From contig JAGXOA010000192.1 of NCBI GenBank assembly GCA_019894715.1, forward strand, positions 1 through 51,840: DNA of 51,840 bases, in the 5' to 3' direction. This document shows positions 27,007 through 35,349 of the stretch, one piece after another. This DNA comes from Promethearchaeota archaeon (GTDB lineage: Archaea; Asgardarchaeota; Lokiarchaeia; Sigyniarchaeales; SOKP01). The notes under the pieces are model-generated. The model made no database searches, had not been told where the DNA came from, and saw only the letters and a program-made list of their open reading frames with translations. How positions within the stretch are numbered: the first letter of the stretch is position 1; the number at the start of each line of letters is the position of its first letter. The position numbers and the translations under genes are program-made.

Positions 27007-27945
27007 ATGTCAAATATACCTGCACGTGATATACTGGGTAAGTTCTTGGTGGAAAATGGAGATAAATATGAAAATATGGTTGTATTAAGCGCAGATTTAT
27101 CTTTATCAATAAAAACAGATATATTTGCTCAGAAATATCCGGAGCGATTTTTTAATTTTGGAATTGCGGAACAAAATATGATAGGTGCTTCGATGGGTTT
27201 TGCAATTTCAAATAAAATGCCTATAGTATGTGGATTCTCTTTATTTACAACAGGTAGAGCATGGGAGTTCATAAGATTAGCTTGTCATGATAATTTAAAT
27301 ATTAAATTTGTTACCACTCATGCAGGACTCGTTGGGGGTGATGGGAGTACCCATAGTGCTTTAGAAGATCTAAGTTTAATGTCTTGTTTACCAAATTTAA
27401 ATGTATTGGTTCCAGGAGATAATGTGGAAATCGAAAAAATTCTTGAATATGCATTTAATACACCAGGCCCTTTCTATATAAGATTACCCAGAGGTAGTCT
27501 TGAGGATATTCATAAAAAGGATTTTACTTTTAATCCCAATTCTATAGATATAATAAAAGAAGGAAATGAAATAAATGATATTTGCATGATAGGTGTTGGA
27601 TCTGGTTCTTCTATTGCCATTCAATCAGTATCAAAACTAGAAAAAGATTTGAATATTTCGATAAAAATAATAAATCAATCAGTTGTAAAACCCATAAATA
27701 TCAAAAATTTTATATCTAGAATAAAAAATGACAAATGTATTTTAGTTATTGAAGAACATAATACATATTGTGGTTTTGGAAGTATAATATCCAGAATCGT
27801 ATCTGAAAACTGTCCTAAATATATTAAAACACTTGGTATAGAAAATAGTTTTGGTCAATCTGGATCAAGAATTGAACTCCTAGATTATTATGGATTTAAT
27901 TATGAAAATATAAAAAAAATAATTTTAGATCTCATAAAATCATAA
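27007..27945 (+). CDS. transketolase, C-terminal (pyrimidine-binding) subunit
   Basis: A 312-residue second half of a split transketolase. FFNFGIAEQNMIGASMGFA carries the Glu that activates thiamine diphosphate. THAGLVGGDGSTHSALEDLSLM is the substrate-phosphate region, and PFYIRLPRGS precedes the C-terminal domain with VIEEHNTYCGFGSI. It starts two bases after the N-terminal subunit. An acetylated or novel substrate is not suggested by any visible change. The following gene is an FkbM methyltransferase after a 68-base gap that contains a TATA-like AAATTATATATTAAAT, so the operon may be partly re-initiated there. Confidence 0.92.
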   Translation: MSNIPARDILGKFLVENGDKYENMVVLSADLSLSIKTDIFAQKYPERFFNFGIAEQNMIGASMGFAISNKMPIVCGFSLFTTGRAWEFIRLACHDNLNIKFVTTHAGLVGGDGSTHSALEDLSLMSCLPNLNVLVPGDNVEIEKILEYAFNTPGPFYIRLPRGSLEDIHKKDFTFNPNSIDIIKEGNEINDICMIGVGSGSSIAIQSVSKLEKDLNISIKIINQSVVKPINIKNFISRIKNDKCILVIEEHNTYCGFGSIISRIVSENCPKYIKTLGIENSFGQSGSRIELLDYYGFNYENIKKIILDLIKS

Positions 27946-28013
27946 GAAAACAATAAATTTAGGAATAGAAAATTGATAAAATTATATATTAAATAAAATC
28001 TATCTACATAATC

Positions 28014-28940
28014 ATGAAATTTATAAATTTATTAATAAAATTTCTCAAAAGGAATAAGGAAATTTATTCAAAAATATTAATTTTTTATTATAAATCGATT
28101 ATTTATCGGAAGAGACATATCAACTTAAAGAAATTAAAATGGTTAAAGGATCTTAAAATCGATTTGTTAGAAAATAAAGATGGTATTTTAAAATATAAAG
28201 AATTTGAGTTTGTTTTGGAAAGAAATATATATAAAGATATTCCTCTACATCAAAAATATTTATATGCCGCTCTTATACCAATTTTAAAAATACCTAAATA
28301 CTATCTTTTGTTTTGGGACGATATTATTATTTTTAGAGAAATTTTTATTGATAACTTCTATGGTAAAGAATCAGATAATTTAGAATATGGTGATATTGTA
28401 TTAGATATTGGATCAAGTATAGGTTGGTATAGCCTTTTTCTTTCAAAATTAATAGGTAAAAATGGAAAAGTTATATCTATTGAACCAAATCCTAATAATT
28501 TCCGATATTTAAAGAAAAATATAAAATGGAATAACTTAGATAACATTATTGCAATAAATAAAGGTATTTGGTCTAAGAAGTCAAAATTATTTTTTACAAA
28601 TACAAAATATTCATCAGAATTAAATCTGACTAGTATTTCATTGAAAAAAAAAGAAATTGATGTAGATAGTATTGATAATTTAATGAAAGAATTGGATATT
28701 GAACAAGTAAATCTTATTAAAATGGATATTGAAGGTGCTGAGATCAAAGCAATAAAAGGAGCTTTGGATACTATTAAAAATTCACAAAGGATAATTCTTA
28801 AAATAGCTGCTTATCATAAACTTGATTCTGGTATTGAAACATATAAAATATTAGTTCCTTTATTAGAAAAATTAGATTTTAAAATAAATAAAAAATATCT
28901 TCCAATGATTTTTGCCATAAAGAATAATAGTCTAAAATAA
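28014..28940 (+). CDS. FkbM-family methyltransferase
   Basis: A 308-residue protein with about 90 N-terminal residues rich in Lys/Ile and no known motif. A Rossmann methyltransferase follows: VLDIGSSIGWYSLFLSKL binds S-adenosylmethionine, VISIEPNPNNF is the acidic end of strand 2, and LIKMDIEGAEIKAIKGA is the FkbM signature. FkbM proteins commonly O-methylate sugars of surface glycans. It is the last gene of the plus-strand heptose operon, facing cysC. One of four FkbM genes in the island; methyl acceptor unknown. Confidence 0.85.
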   Translation: MKFINLLIKFLKRNKEIYSKILIFYYKSIIYRKRHINLKKLKWLKDLKIDLLENKDGILKYKEFEFVLERNIYKDIPLHQKYLYAALIPILKIPKYYLLFWDDIIIFREIFIDNFYGKESDNLEYGDIVLDIGSSIGWYSLFLSKLIGKNGKVISIEPNPNNFRYLKKNIKWNNLDNIIAINKGIWSKKSKLFFTNTKYSSELNLTSISLKKKEIDVDSIDNLMKELDIEQVNLIKMDIEGAEIKAIKGALDTIKNSQRIILKIAAYHKLDSGIETYKILVPLLEKLDFKINKKYLPMIFAIKNNSLK

Positions 28941-28979
28941 AAATATATTTATAATCTTTAATTAAAATTAAAAGATTGT

Positions 28980-29519
28980 TTAAATGGGGAGATATCCCAA
29001 ATTATCTAGTGCATTTAGTATAATTTGTTTACTTTCTTCTATTGTTTGTTTATCAGTTTCAACAATAATATCTGGATTATTTGGCTCTTCAAATGGATGA
29101 TCAATTCCTGTAAAATTCTTTATCTCCCCTGCTCTTGCTTTTTTATACATCCCTTTAACATCTCTTTCTTCACATTCTTTTAAAGAACATTTCACATAAA
29201 CCAGAATATAATTGCTAATTTCACTACGAGAAAATTCCCTTATTTTATTATAAGGTGAAATAAAAGAAGCCAATACAGCTACTCCATTACGAGTTAGTAA
29301 TTTTGCTACAAAAGTAACTCTTTCAATATTTTTATTTCTATCTTTTTCAGTAAATCCTAGATCTTTAGTTAGGCTTTTTCTAACAATATCTCCATCTAAT
29401 CTTTCTACTTTCATATTATATTTCTTTAATTCTTCTGCAACACCATTAGCAAGAACAGTTTTTCCTGAGCATGCTAAACCTGTAAACCATAATGTAAAAC
29501 CTGTATGTTCCATATACAT
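28980..29519 (-). CDS. cysC: adenylylsulfate kinase
   Basis: A 179-residue P-loop kinase that phosphorylates APS to PAPS. GLACSGKTVLANGV is the Walker A region in its APS-kinase form. LDGDIVRKSLTKDLGFTEKDR contains the APS-binding Asp/Arg and Phe residues, and FISPYNKIREFSR follows. The lid motif is KARAGEIKNFTGIDHPFEEP. An internal ATG two codons later (MEHTGF) is an equally possible start. It begins 21 bases after the ATP sulfurylase gene. PAPS is the sulfate donor for sulfotransferases, and no PAPS reductase gene is near. Use in sulfating the surface glycan is therefore a reasonable inference. Confidence 0.93.
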   Translation of the reverse strand: MYMEHTGFTLWFTGLACSGKTVLANGVAEELKKYNMKVERLDGDIVRKSLTKDLGFTEKDRNKNIERVTFVAKLLTRNGVAVLASFISPYNKIREFSRSEISNYILVYVKCSLKECEERDVKGMYKKARAGEIKNFTGIDHPFEEPNNPDIIVETDKQTIEESKQIILNALDNLGYLPI

Positions 29520-29540
29520 ATCACCATTTATTTTTAAAAT

Positions 29541-30686
29541 CTAACAAAAAGGATTTTGATATTTTAAAATAACTTTTACGACTTCTGGTCTCATAATGTC
29601 TGTTGTAGGTTTTTTTCCAGATAATAAGATATTTCTAATATGTGTTCCACTAAAGAATACATGTTGATCTGGTGGGTGTGGACAAATTTTATCATTTACA
29701 ACTGAATTACAAATTCTACATTTTGAAAATGATCTAAAGAACAATGGTTCTATACCTAAATCTGGAAAATTCTTAAAAATATCATGGGCATCATATGGTT
29801 TGTAAAAATTACCTACTCCTGCATGATCCCGTCCAATTATAATATGATCACATCCATAATTTTTCCTAGCAATCGCATGAAATATAGCTTCCTTTGGACC
29901 TGCATATCTCATCTCAGTTTCAAAAATACTCATAACAACACGATCTTTTGGAAAATAATTTTTGATAAGAGCTTTATAAGATTCTACAATAACTTCATCA
30001 AGAAAATCCCCTCGTTTTTTTTTTCCAATAACAGGATTAATAAACAATCCATCATTGAAAGTTAAAGATGCTTTTTGAACATATTCATGTCCTAAATGTG
30101 GTGGATTTCTAGTCTGAAAAGCAACAACTCTATCCCATTTCTTAGCTTTAAATAAAACACGAGTTTCAAGAGGTTTTAAATCTAAATTTGGAAAAGAAGA
30201 ATTTAATTCATTTATTAAAAATATATCTCCTCCTATTAGAAATTCTTTTTGCTCTTTTATTTTCTTTACACCTGGATGAGAAGCATCCTTTGTAGAAAAT
30301 ATTTTCTCTATAAAATGATCTTTATCATATCTATAAATATCTTCAATATTAAGAAGAGCTAAAGGATAATCTGTTTCATCTGTTATAATTAGACTATCAT
30401 CTTCCTTTATATTGTTTATATCCTCTTTAGAAACATCTAATACAATAGGAATAGGCCAAGCAATATTATTTTCTAAATACATATGTTCAAGAACATTTAT
30501 TGTATCATTTTGATTCATGAATCCTCCTAATGGACTAAAAATACCATGAGCGATATTTTTTATTTCTTTCCATTTCTGCAAATTTACTTGGATTTTCTCA
30601 AATTCATGAATTTCATTAAAAATTCTTTTTTTTTCTAATTGAGGTAAAGATTTATTGATTAAAGTACCTCCATGTGGGTCAATCAT
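29541..30686 (-). CDS. sat: sulfate adenylyltransferase (ATP sulfurylase)
   Basis: A 381-residue monomer-type Sat that activates sulfate with ATP to APS. The N terminus IDPHGGTLIN matches the archaeal/bacterial start. VVAFQTRNPPHLGHE (187-201) holds the ATP- and sulfate-binding motif, and IIIGRDHAGVGNFY is the second conserved motif. Four Cys/His residues in CRICNSVVNDKICPHPPDQH form the zinc loop. Second gene of a three-gene minus-strand set with the ribbon-helix-helix protein upstream and cysC downstream (gaps of 26 and 21 bases). Confidence 0.95.
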   Translation of the reverse strand: MIDPHGGTLINKSLPQLEKKRIFNEIHEFEKIQVNLQKWKEIKNIAHGIFSPLGGFMNQNDTINVLEHMYLENNIAWPIPIVLDVSKEDINNIKEDDSLIITDETDYPLALLNIEDIYRYDKDHFIEKIFSTKDASHPGVKKIKEQKEFLIGGDIFLINELNSSFPNLDLKPLETRVLFKAKKWDRVVAFQTRNPPHLGHEYVQKASLTFNDGLFINPVIGKKKRGDFLDEVIVESYKALIKNYFPKDRVVMSIFETEMRYAGPKEAIFHAIARKNYGCDHIIIGRDHAGVGNFYKPYDAHDIFKNFPDLGIEPLFFRSFSKCRICNSVVNDKICPHPPDQHVFFSGTHIRNILLSGKKPTTDIMRPEVVKVILKYQNPFC

Positions 30687-30712
30687 GTTAAATAAATCCT
30701 TTGAGTGTACTT

Positions 30713-30952
30713 CTATTCTAAATATCCTAAATTGATCAATCTCTGCTTAATAGATTCTTCTTCTTCTTTAGAAAATGCCTGTTTTAGATTTTCTTCTTCT
30801 TCATTAGTTGATATAACTTGTCTAAGGATATAAGTTATATAATTTGAAACTGATGAAAATCCTTTATCTTTCATCTTTTCCTTAAATTTTTCTGCTAAAG
30901 GATTTGGAATTAATATATTTTCATATTCAAATTTATTTTCTTCTTTATCCAT
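30713..30952 (-). CDS. small ribbon-helix-helix (CopG-like) protein
   Basis: A 79-residue protein. FEYENILIPNPLAEKFKEKM followed by SSVSNYITYILRQVI fits a ribbon-helix-helix dimer with a short strand and two helices. The tail ending EEESIKQRLINLGYLE is acidic then helical. Similar small CopG-like proteins accompany sat genes in archaea, as far as I recall. It is the first gene of the sat-cysC transcript and could regulate that transcript in response to sulfate or PAPS demand. This is an inference. A TATA-like TTTATATA directly abuts the ATG. Confidence 0.65.
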   Translation of the reverse strand: MDKEENKFEYENILIPNPLAEKFKEKMKDKGFSSVSNYITYILRQVISTNEEEENLKQAFSKEEEESIKQRLINLGYLE

Positions 30953-31207
30953 ATATAAACATCTTTAGTGGTATAGGTAATATTTTATTAATTATTGCGT
31001 TTATATCTGTTTGAACAATAACAGAATTTGTTGGTTCATTATTAAAAAACATTTCGACTTGTTAGAACAATCTTTCTATATGTGAAGAGAAATCGATATT
31101 TTTTATCTTTAAAGATGTTATAGGTATATAGGAAATAAGATTTTTAATAATTAGTTCTATATAATTATTATTTTTCTCCAAATATTATTTCTGGTCGTCT
31201 TTTTATT

Positions 31208-32365
31208 CTAATGTGCTTCAATACCTAATTGTTCAGGATGTTTATCAAAAAAACTTACACCCTCTTTAATTATATCAATTATAGTCTTTTCTGGCTGCCA
31301 TCCTGTTTTTTTTACAATTTTATCATTTTTACCAATTAACAAAGGTACTTCACTTGGACGTAACCTATTAGGATCAATAAAAACATCTGCTTCTATGTTA
31401 AATATTTGTTTTGTAATTTTAATATAATCCGCTATACTGATCCCTTTTCCAGTACACACATTATATGGATCTCCTGGAATTCCTTTTTCACATGCAAGAA
31501 TATATGCGTTAATGGTATCTTTTACATGTGTAAAATCTCGAATAGCATTCGGATTCCCGATTATTATATTTTTTCTCTTATTTTTTTGAATCTCAACAAT
31601 TTGACGATGAATAACGCTTGTTACAAATTGAATACCTCTTCTTGGTCCTTCATGATTAAATCCCCGAGTTATAATTGAAGGAATACCATAGGAATTATGA
31701 TAGAGCCAAGCTATTTGTTCCGTTGCTACTTTAGTAATACCATAAATGCTTCTTGGTCTAAAGGGATTCATTTTTAATTCTTCTATTACAGGTACTTCTG
31801 AGGGATCTACAAGACCGTATTGCTCACTACTGCAAGCAACTTGTATCTTTTCTATATCATTACCATATTTTCTTATTGCTTCAAATACATTGATAGTACC
31901 AACAATATTATTATTAATTACTCTTGCTGGTTCCCGAAATGAGGTCGGTACAAATGATTCGGCAGCAAGGTGAAAAACATAATTTGGACTAATTTCTTCT
32001 ATAATATTAAATACTCTTTCGGCACTAGTTAGATCTGCTTCAAAAAGTGCAATTCTTCCACGAAGATGTTCAATATTCTCATACATCGGAACAGCATGTC
32101 TTCTAATTGTGCCAAATACCTCACATCCTATGTCCAATAAACATTCTGCTAAGTGACTACCAGCAAAACCACTTATTCCAGTAATTAATATTCTAGAATC
32201 ATCCCATATGCTTTTATTAGGTTTAGCAGATATTCTATTCTCAAATTCTTTGAGATATATATCAATATTTTCGGGTTTTATGATAAAATTATTTTTCTCA
32301 AGTTCTTTAACTCTTTCATTTTCTTCCAGGACCTTTTCTATAGGAATAAGATTTTCTTCTGACAT
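31208..32365 (-). CDS. GDP-mannose 4,6-dehydratase-like extended SDR
   Basis: A 385-residue protein with an unusual charged N-terminal extension of about 55 residues before GISGFAGSHLAECL. The core has FHLAAESFVPTSF, the dehydratase-type CSSEQYG with Glu after Ser-Ser, YGITK and RGFNHEGPRRGIQFVTS. These match GDP-mannose 4,6-dehydratase more closely than other SDRs. The product would be a GDP-4-keto-6-deoxy sugar, from mannose or possibly manno-heptose given the heptose operon. The RMD-like reductase at 20372-21418 could act next. It is followed after 255 bases by the RHH/sat/cysC set on the same strand and preceded by four modification genes. Confidence 0.78.
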   Translation of the reverse strand: MSEENLIPIEKVLEENERVKELEKNNFIIKPENIDIYLKEFENRISAKPNKSIWDDSRILITGISGFAGSHLAECLLDIGCEVFGTIRRHAVPMYENIEHLRGRIALFEADLTSAERVFNIIEEISPNYVFHLAAESFVPTSFREPARVINNNIVGTINVFEAIRKYGNDIEKIQVACSSEQYGLVDPSEVPVIEELKMNPFRPRSIYGITKVATEQIAWLYHNSYGIPSIITRGFNHEGPRRGIQFVTSVIHRQIVEIQKNKRKNIIIGNPNAIRDFTHVKDTINAYILACEKGIPGDPYNVCTGKGISIADYIKITKQIFNIEADVFIDPNRLRPSEVPLLIGKNDKIVKKTGWQPEKTIIDIIKEGVSFFDKHPEQLGIEAH

Positions 32366-32458
32366 GTTTAATTTTATTAATTAAAAATTAATTTTTAAAT
32401 TAATCATTTAAAATGAATGAAATAAGATATGGAATAAATTAATTAATATTAAATTGTT

Positions 32459-33337
32459 TTATTTTTTTTGTAATGTAAATCCAATTGAAGTTTGTAAATA
32501 CTTTGGAAATTTTGTGATATGTATTTCATTATAATTCAAAATATTTTTGTAGTTAAAATCTTTTTCACCAGGAAAAGCTAATTCAATCTTATTACCATAT
32601 AATTCAGCACCTTCTATATCTATGAGATTTTTTACATTAATATTAGATTCGAGGAGAATAAGTTTACTAGGAAAATAAAAATCTACTGTAACTATACATA
32701 ATCCTTTTGGTTTTAATACTCTAATCATTTCTGTCATTATTTTCTTATGCAATTCTGAATCCTTTTTGGTTAAAGGAATTCTATTACAAATTTTTTCATC
32801 TACGGTTCTGCAATGTTCAATTACAGAGACACATATAACGCGATCGAAATAATTATCTTCAAAACTTATATTATCACCACTTTCTTTTCGATAATGAATA
32901 TCACAATTGAACATTTTTGCTTTTTTTGTATCTATACCATGCCATTCAGTATTAATAGATGGATCTATCCCATATACACTCATTCCTAGATCAGATAATA
33001 AATATTGTAACGGAGATTTACCACATCCTACATCTAATATGGATAATCCTTTTTTTAGACGTAAATTAGCCAAAACCCATGGATATTCCCATAATTTACT
33101 CTCTCCTATAGGACCTGTCCCCAGATAACTTTTCAATCTTTTAATTATCTTATTTTTAAAAATAAATGAATCTTTTTCAGATATTAATGTATAAGAATTT
33201 GAATATTTTGTTTCAAAATTTAAATCTGATATAACTATTGGAGTTTTAAGTTTTAGATATTTATATAATAGTTTATGCAAAATGGGTATTTTTTCTATAA
33301 TCTTCAATCTTTTTAGGATAGATGATATATATTCCAT
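32459..33337 (-). CDS. class I SAM-dependent methyltransferase
   Basis: A 292-residue protein with about 90 N-terminal residues of no known domain and then a methyltransferase fold. LSILDVGCGKSPLQYLLSDL is motif I, VYGIDPSI the acidic second strand and FDRVICVSVIEHC motif IV. RVLKPKGLCIVTVDF is the post-motif strand. It resembles Methyltransf_11/25 proteins of sugar or lipid modification clusters. The acceptor is unknown. It is one member of a minus-strand series with two other methyltransferases and two SDRs, spaced by 68 to 125 bases rather than overlapping. Confidence 0.8.
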   Translation of the reverse strand: MEYISSILKRLKIIEKIPILHKLLYKYLKLKTPIVISDLNFETKYSNSYTLISEKDSFIFKNKIIKRLKSYLGTGPIGESKLWEYPWVLANLRLKKGLSILDVGCGKSPLQYLLSDLGMSVYGIDPSINTEWHGIDTKKAKMFNCDIHYRKESGDNISFEDNYFDRVICVSVIEHCRTVDEKICNRIPLTKKDSELHKKIMTEMIRVLKPKGLCIVTVDFYFPSKLILLESNINVKNLIDIEGAELYGNKIELAFPGEKDFNYKNILNYNEIHITKFPKYLQTSIGFTLQKK

Positions 33338-33462
33338 ATCTCTATTAAAAGTATAAAATATTATTAATTTTTCTATTAAATTAGATATTCTATTTAATAG
33401 CGTAATAACAATCTATATTTGTCTAATAGAAAAGGAAGAAAAATCTGAATTTACTCTAAATT

Positions 33463-34398
33463 TCACTTTAAATGGTGTGGTAAAAAACAGAATAAATTTT
33501 CATTTGAATGTGGTAAATCTTCTTTATTTTTAACTTCTATTAGATCTGAAATAAATTCTTTAGATTTCTTTAATTTATATATTTTATAATTATTTATAGA
33601 ACTAATATAATTGACAAAATTAATTGGTAAACCTCCTTCTGCATTTATTCCCTCAAAATATTCAATTGAAATGATTGGAGCATTTTTACTTTTTAATAAT
33701 CTCTCAGCACCCTTTAAAACCTCAAATTCCCAACCTTCTACATCTATCTTTATCATTTTAATTCTTTTAATGTTATTATCTTTGATTACATTATCAAGAG
33801 TGTCAATAAACACTTTTTTTTCAATAGGTTTATTTTTATTATTTTCTAATTTTATAAATGTTGAATTTCCATATTCTTCATGATAGTAAATATTCTTAGT
33901 TTCTTTAATTGAACCTAATCCATGTTTAAAAGCAGTTATATTTTTGATATTATTGAGCGAAATATTCTTTTTGAAAAAAAAAAAGGTATCTGGTTCAGGT
34001 TCAAATGAATATATATGACCATTATCTCCAACAATTTGAGAAGCTGCCAAAGAAATGATTCCTATATTACTTCCTATGTCCATAAAAGTATCTCCTGGTT
34101 TTAAATAATTTCTTATTACATTAATAATTCCTGCTTCATAAGCACCATATCTATATATACCTTGTTCTATTATGTTTTTATTCTTAAAATTAAGAAAAAA
34201 ATTAAATCCATAAACTGTAGGCCATATTGTTTCTCCCTTAGGTTTTGGAATCAAAAGTTTAGAAATTGTCTTTCGAATTCTTTCAGAACCTTTAAATGTA
34301 AATTTTAAAAAGAAATAATTAATATTATGTGCTAAAGAAATTTTATTTTTGAGTTTTGCTGGAAAAATAGGTCCTTTGTTTAATTTAATCCTATTCAT
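33463..34398 (-). CDS. FkbM-family methyltransferase
   Basis: A 311-residue FkbM protein. FMDIGSNIGIISLAASQIVG is the S-adenosylmethionine loop, IYSFEPEPDTF the second-strand acidic motif and IKMIKIDVEGWEFEVLKGAE the family signature. The first 90 residues are basic and specific to this gene. An 11-base T/A run at 33974-33984 encodes part of FFFFKK and could be a slippage-prone site. It likely methylates a glycan hydroxyl and neighbours other methyltransferases on the same strand. Acceptor not predictable. Confidence 0.83.
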   Translation of the reverse strand: MNRIKLNKGPIFPAKLKNKISLAHNINYFFLKFTFKGSERIRKTISKLLIPKPKGETIWPTVYGFNFFLNFKNKNIIEQGIYRYGAYEAGIINVIRNYLKPGDTFMDIGSNIGIISLAASQIVGDNGHIYSFEPEPDTFFFFKKNISLNNIKNITAFKHGLGSIKETKNIYYHEEYGNSTFIKLENNKNKPIEKKVFIDTLDNVIKDNNIKRIKMIKIDVEGWEFEVLKGAERLLKSKNAPIISIEYFEGINAEGGLPINFVNYISSINNYKIYKLKKSKEFISDLIEVKNKEDLPHSNENLFCFLPHHLK

Positions 34399-34477
34399 TT
34401 TTATCCAAATTTATTTAAGATTATATTCTAACAAATAATTTAATTATATATAAGCAGAGTTTCCATATAAATCTAAA

Positions 34478-35281
34478 CTACAAATTATTATATAAGATTC
34501 CAATACCCCAATGTTTTTGGTTCCAATCATCCACTATTTCTTGGTGTTTATAGTTTTGTTTAATTTCATTCCAAAATTCGTTCACTTGACAATTCTCTTC
34601 TGATTGATGAACAACAATGTCATGAAATACAATCAACCCATCTTTTTTTACTAATGGACTATACATTTTAAAATCTTGTTTTACTCCTTTGTACGTGTGA
34701 TCTCCATCAATGAATAGAACATCAATTGTTCTATTTTTTAAAATTGTCTCTATCTCATTTAATGCGGAGATTTTATGGGAATCCTTAGCCAATAGAATAA
34801 GTTTTTGATGCTTTAATAGAAAAGATCTGTATAATTTACCTCTTAAATATCCATAACCCCCATATATATTCCAAGTAGGTAAATCTAAACTAATTATTAA
34901 AGCATCATCTGAACTAAATCTAGATAGAAGAAATAAAGTTCCTCCCTTACAAGTTCCAATTTCGACTATTATTTTTGGGTTTTTTTTTTTAATTATTTTA
35001 ACAAAATTTTTAATCTCTAATTTATTTTGTAATGATTTTATTTCAGATTTATAATTTAGAGTATCAAATAAAGAATATTCAAATGATAAAGCTAAATCAA
35101 CATAATCATCAAATGTTCTACATCTTGATATTTTTTTTTTAAAATTTATTTGAGCCATAAAATTATTGACATATTTAAGAAAATTGATTAAAAATCTATT
35201 TATCATTTTAATTAATTTTTGATTTCGGTCAGAAATCATTAGGAATTTATTAATGAATGATTTTATTGCTCTTTTAATCAT
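34478..35281 (-). CDS. CmcI/RhamnosylO-methyltransferase-like class I methyltransferase
   Basis: A 267-residue protein. The fold starts near residue 100 with PKIIVEIGTCKGGTLFLLSRF and continues with ISLDLPTWN. VLFIDGDHTYKGVKQDF carries the metal-binding Asp/His segment, and LIVFHDIVVHQSE follows. This pattern matches cephalosporin-hydroxylase/rhamnosyl O-methyltransferase (CmcI-like) proteins, in which a metal ion aids sugar O-methylation. The N-terminal 95 residues are Lys/Ile/Asn-rich and helical. It lies between an FkbM gene and the SDR gene on the same strand, gaps 79 and 68 bases. Confidence 0.8.
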   Translation of the reverse strand: MIKRAIKSFINKFLMISDRNQKLIKMINRFLINFLKYVNNFMAQINFKKKISRCRTFDDYVDLALSFEYSLFDTLNYKSEIKSLQNKLEIKNFVKIIKKKNPKIIVEIGTCKGGTLFLLSRFSSDDALIISLDLPTWNIYGGYGYLRGKLYRSFLLKHQKLILLAKDSHKISALNEIETILKNRTIDVLFIDGDHTYKGVKQDFKMYSPLVKKDGLIVFHDIVVHQSEENCQVNEFWNEIKQNYKHQEIVDDWNQKHWGIGILYNNL

Positions 35282-35349
35282 AAAATAAATATTCTTTTAT
35301 TCAATAAAAATTTTACTTCAATTAGTTTCAATCTCTCATTGATTTACTA

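Noticed and set aside
28358-28747. 129-codon minus-strand frame opposite an FkbM gene
   Set aside because: It lies wholly within the FkbM methyltransferase coding region and shows only antisense Ser/Ile/Phe bias.
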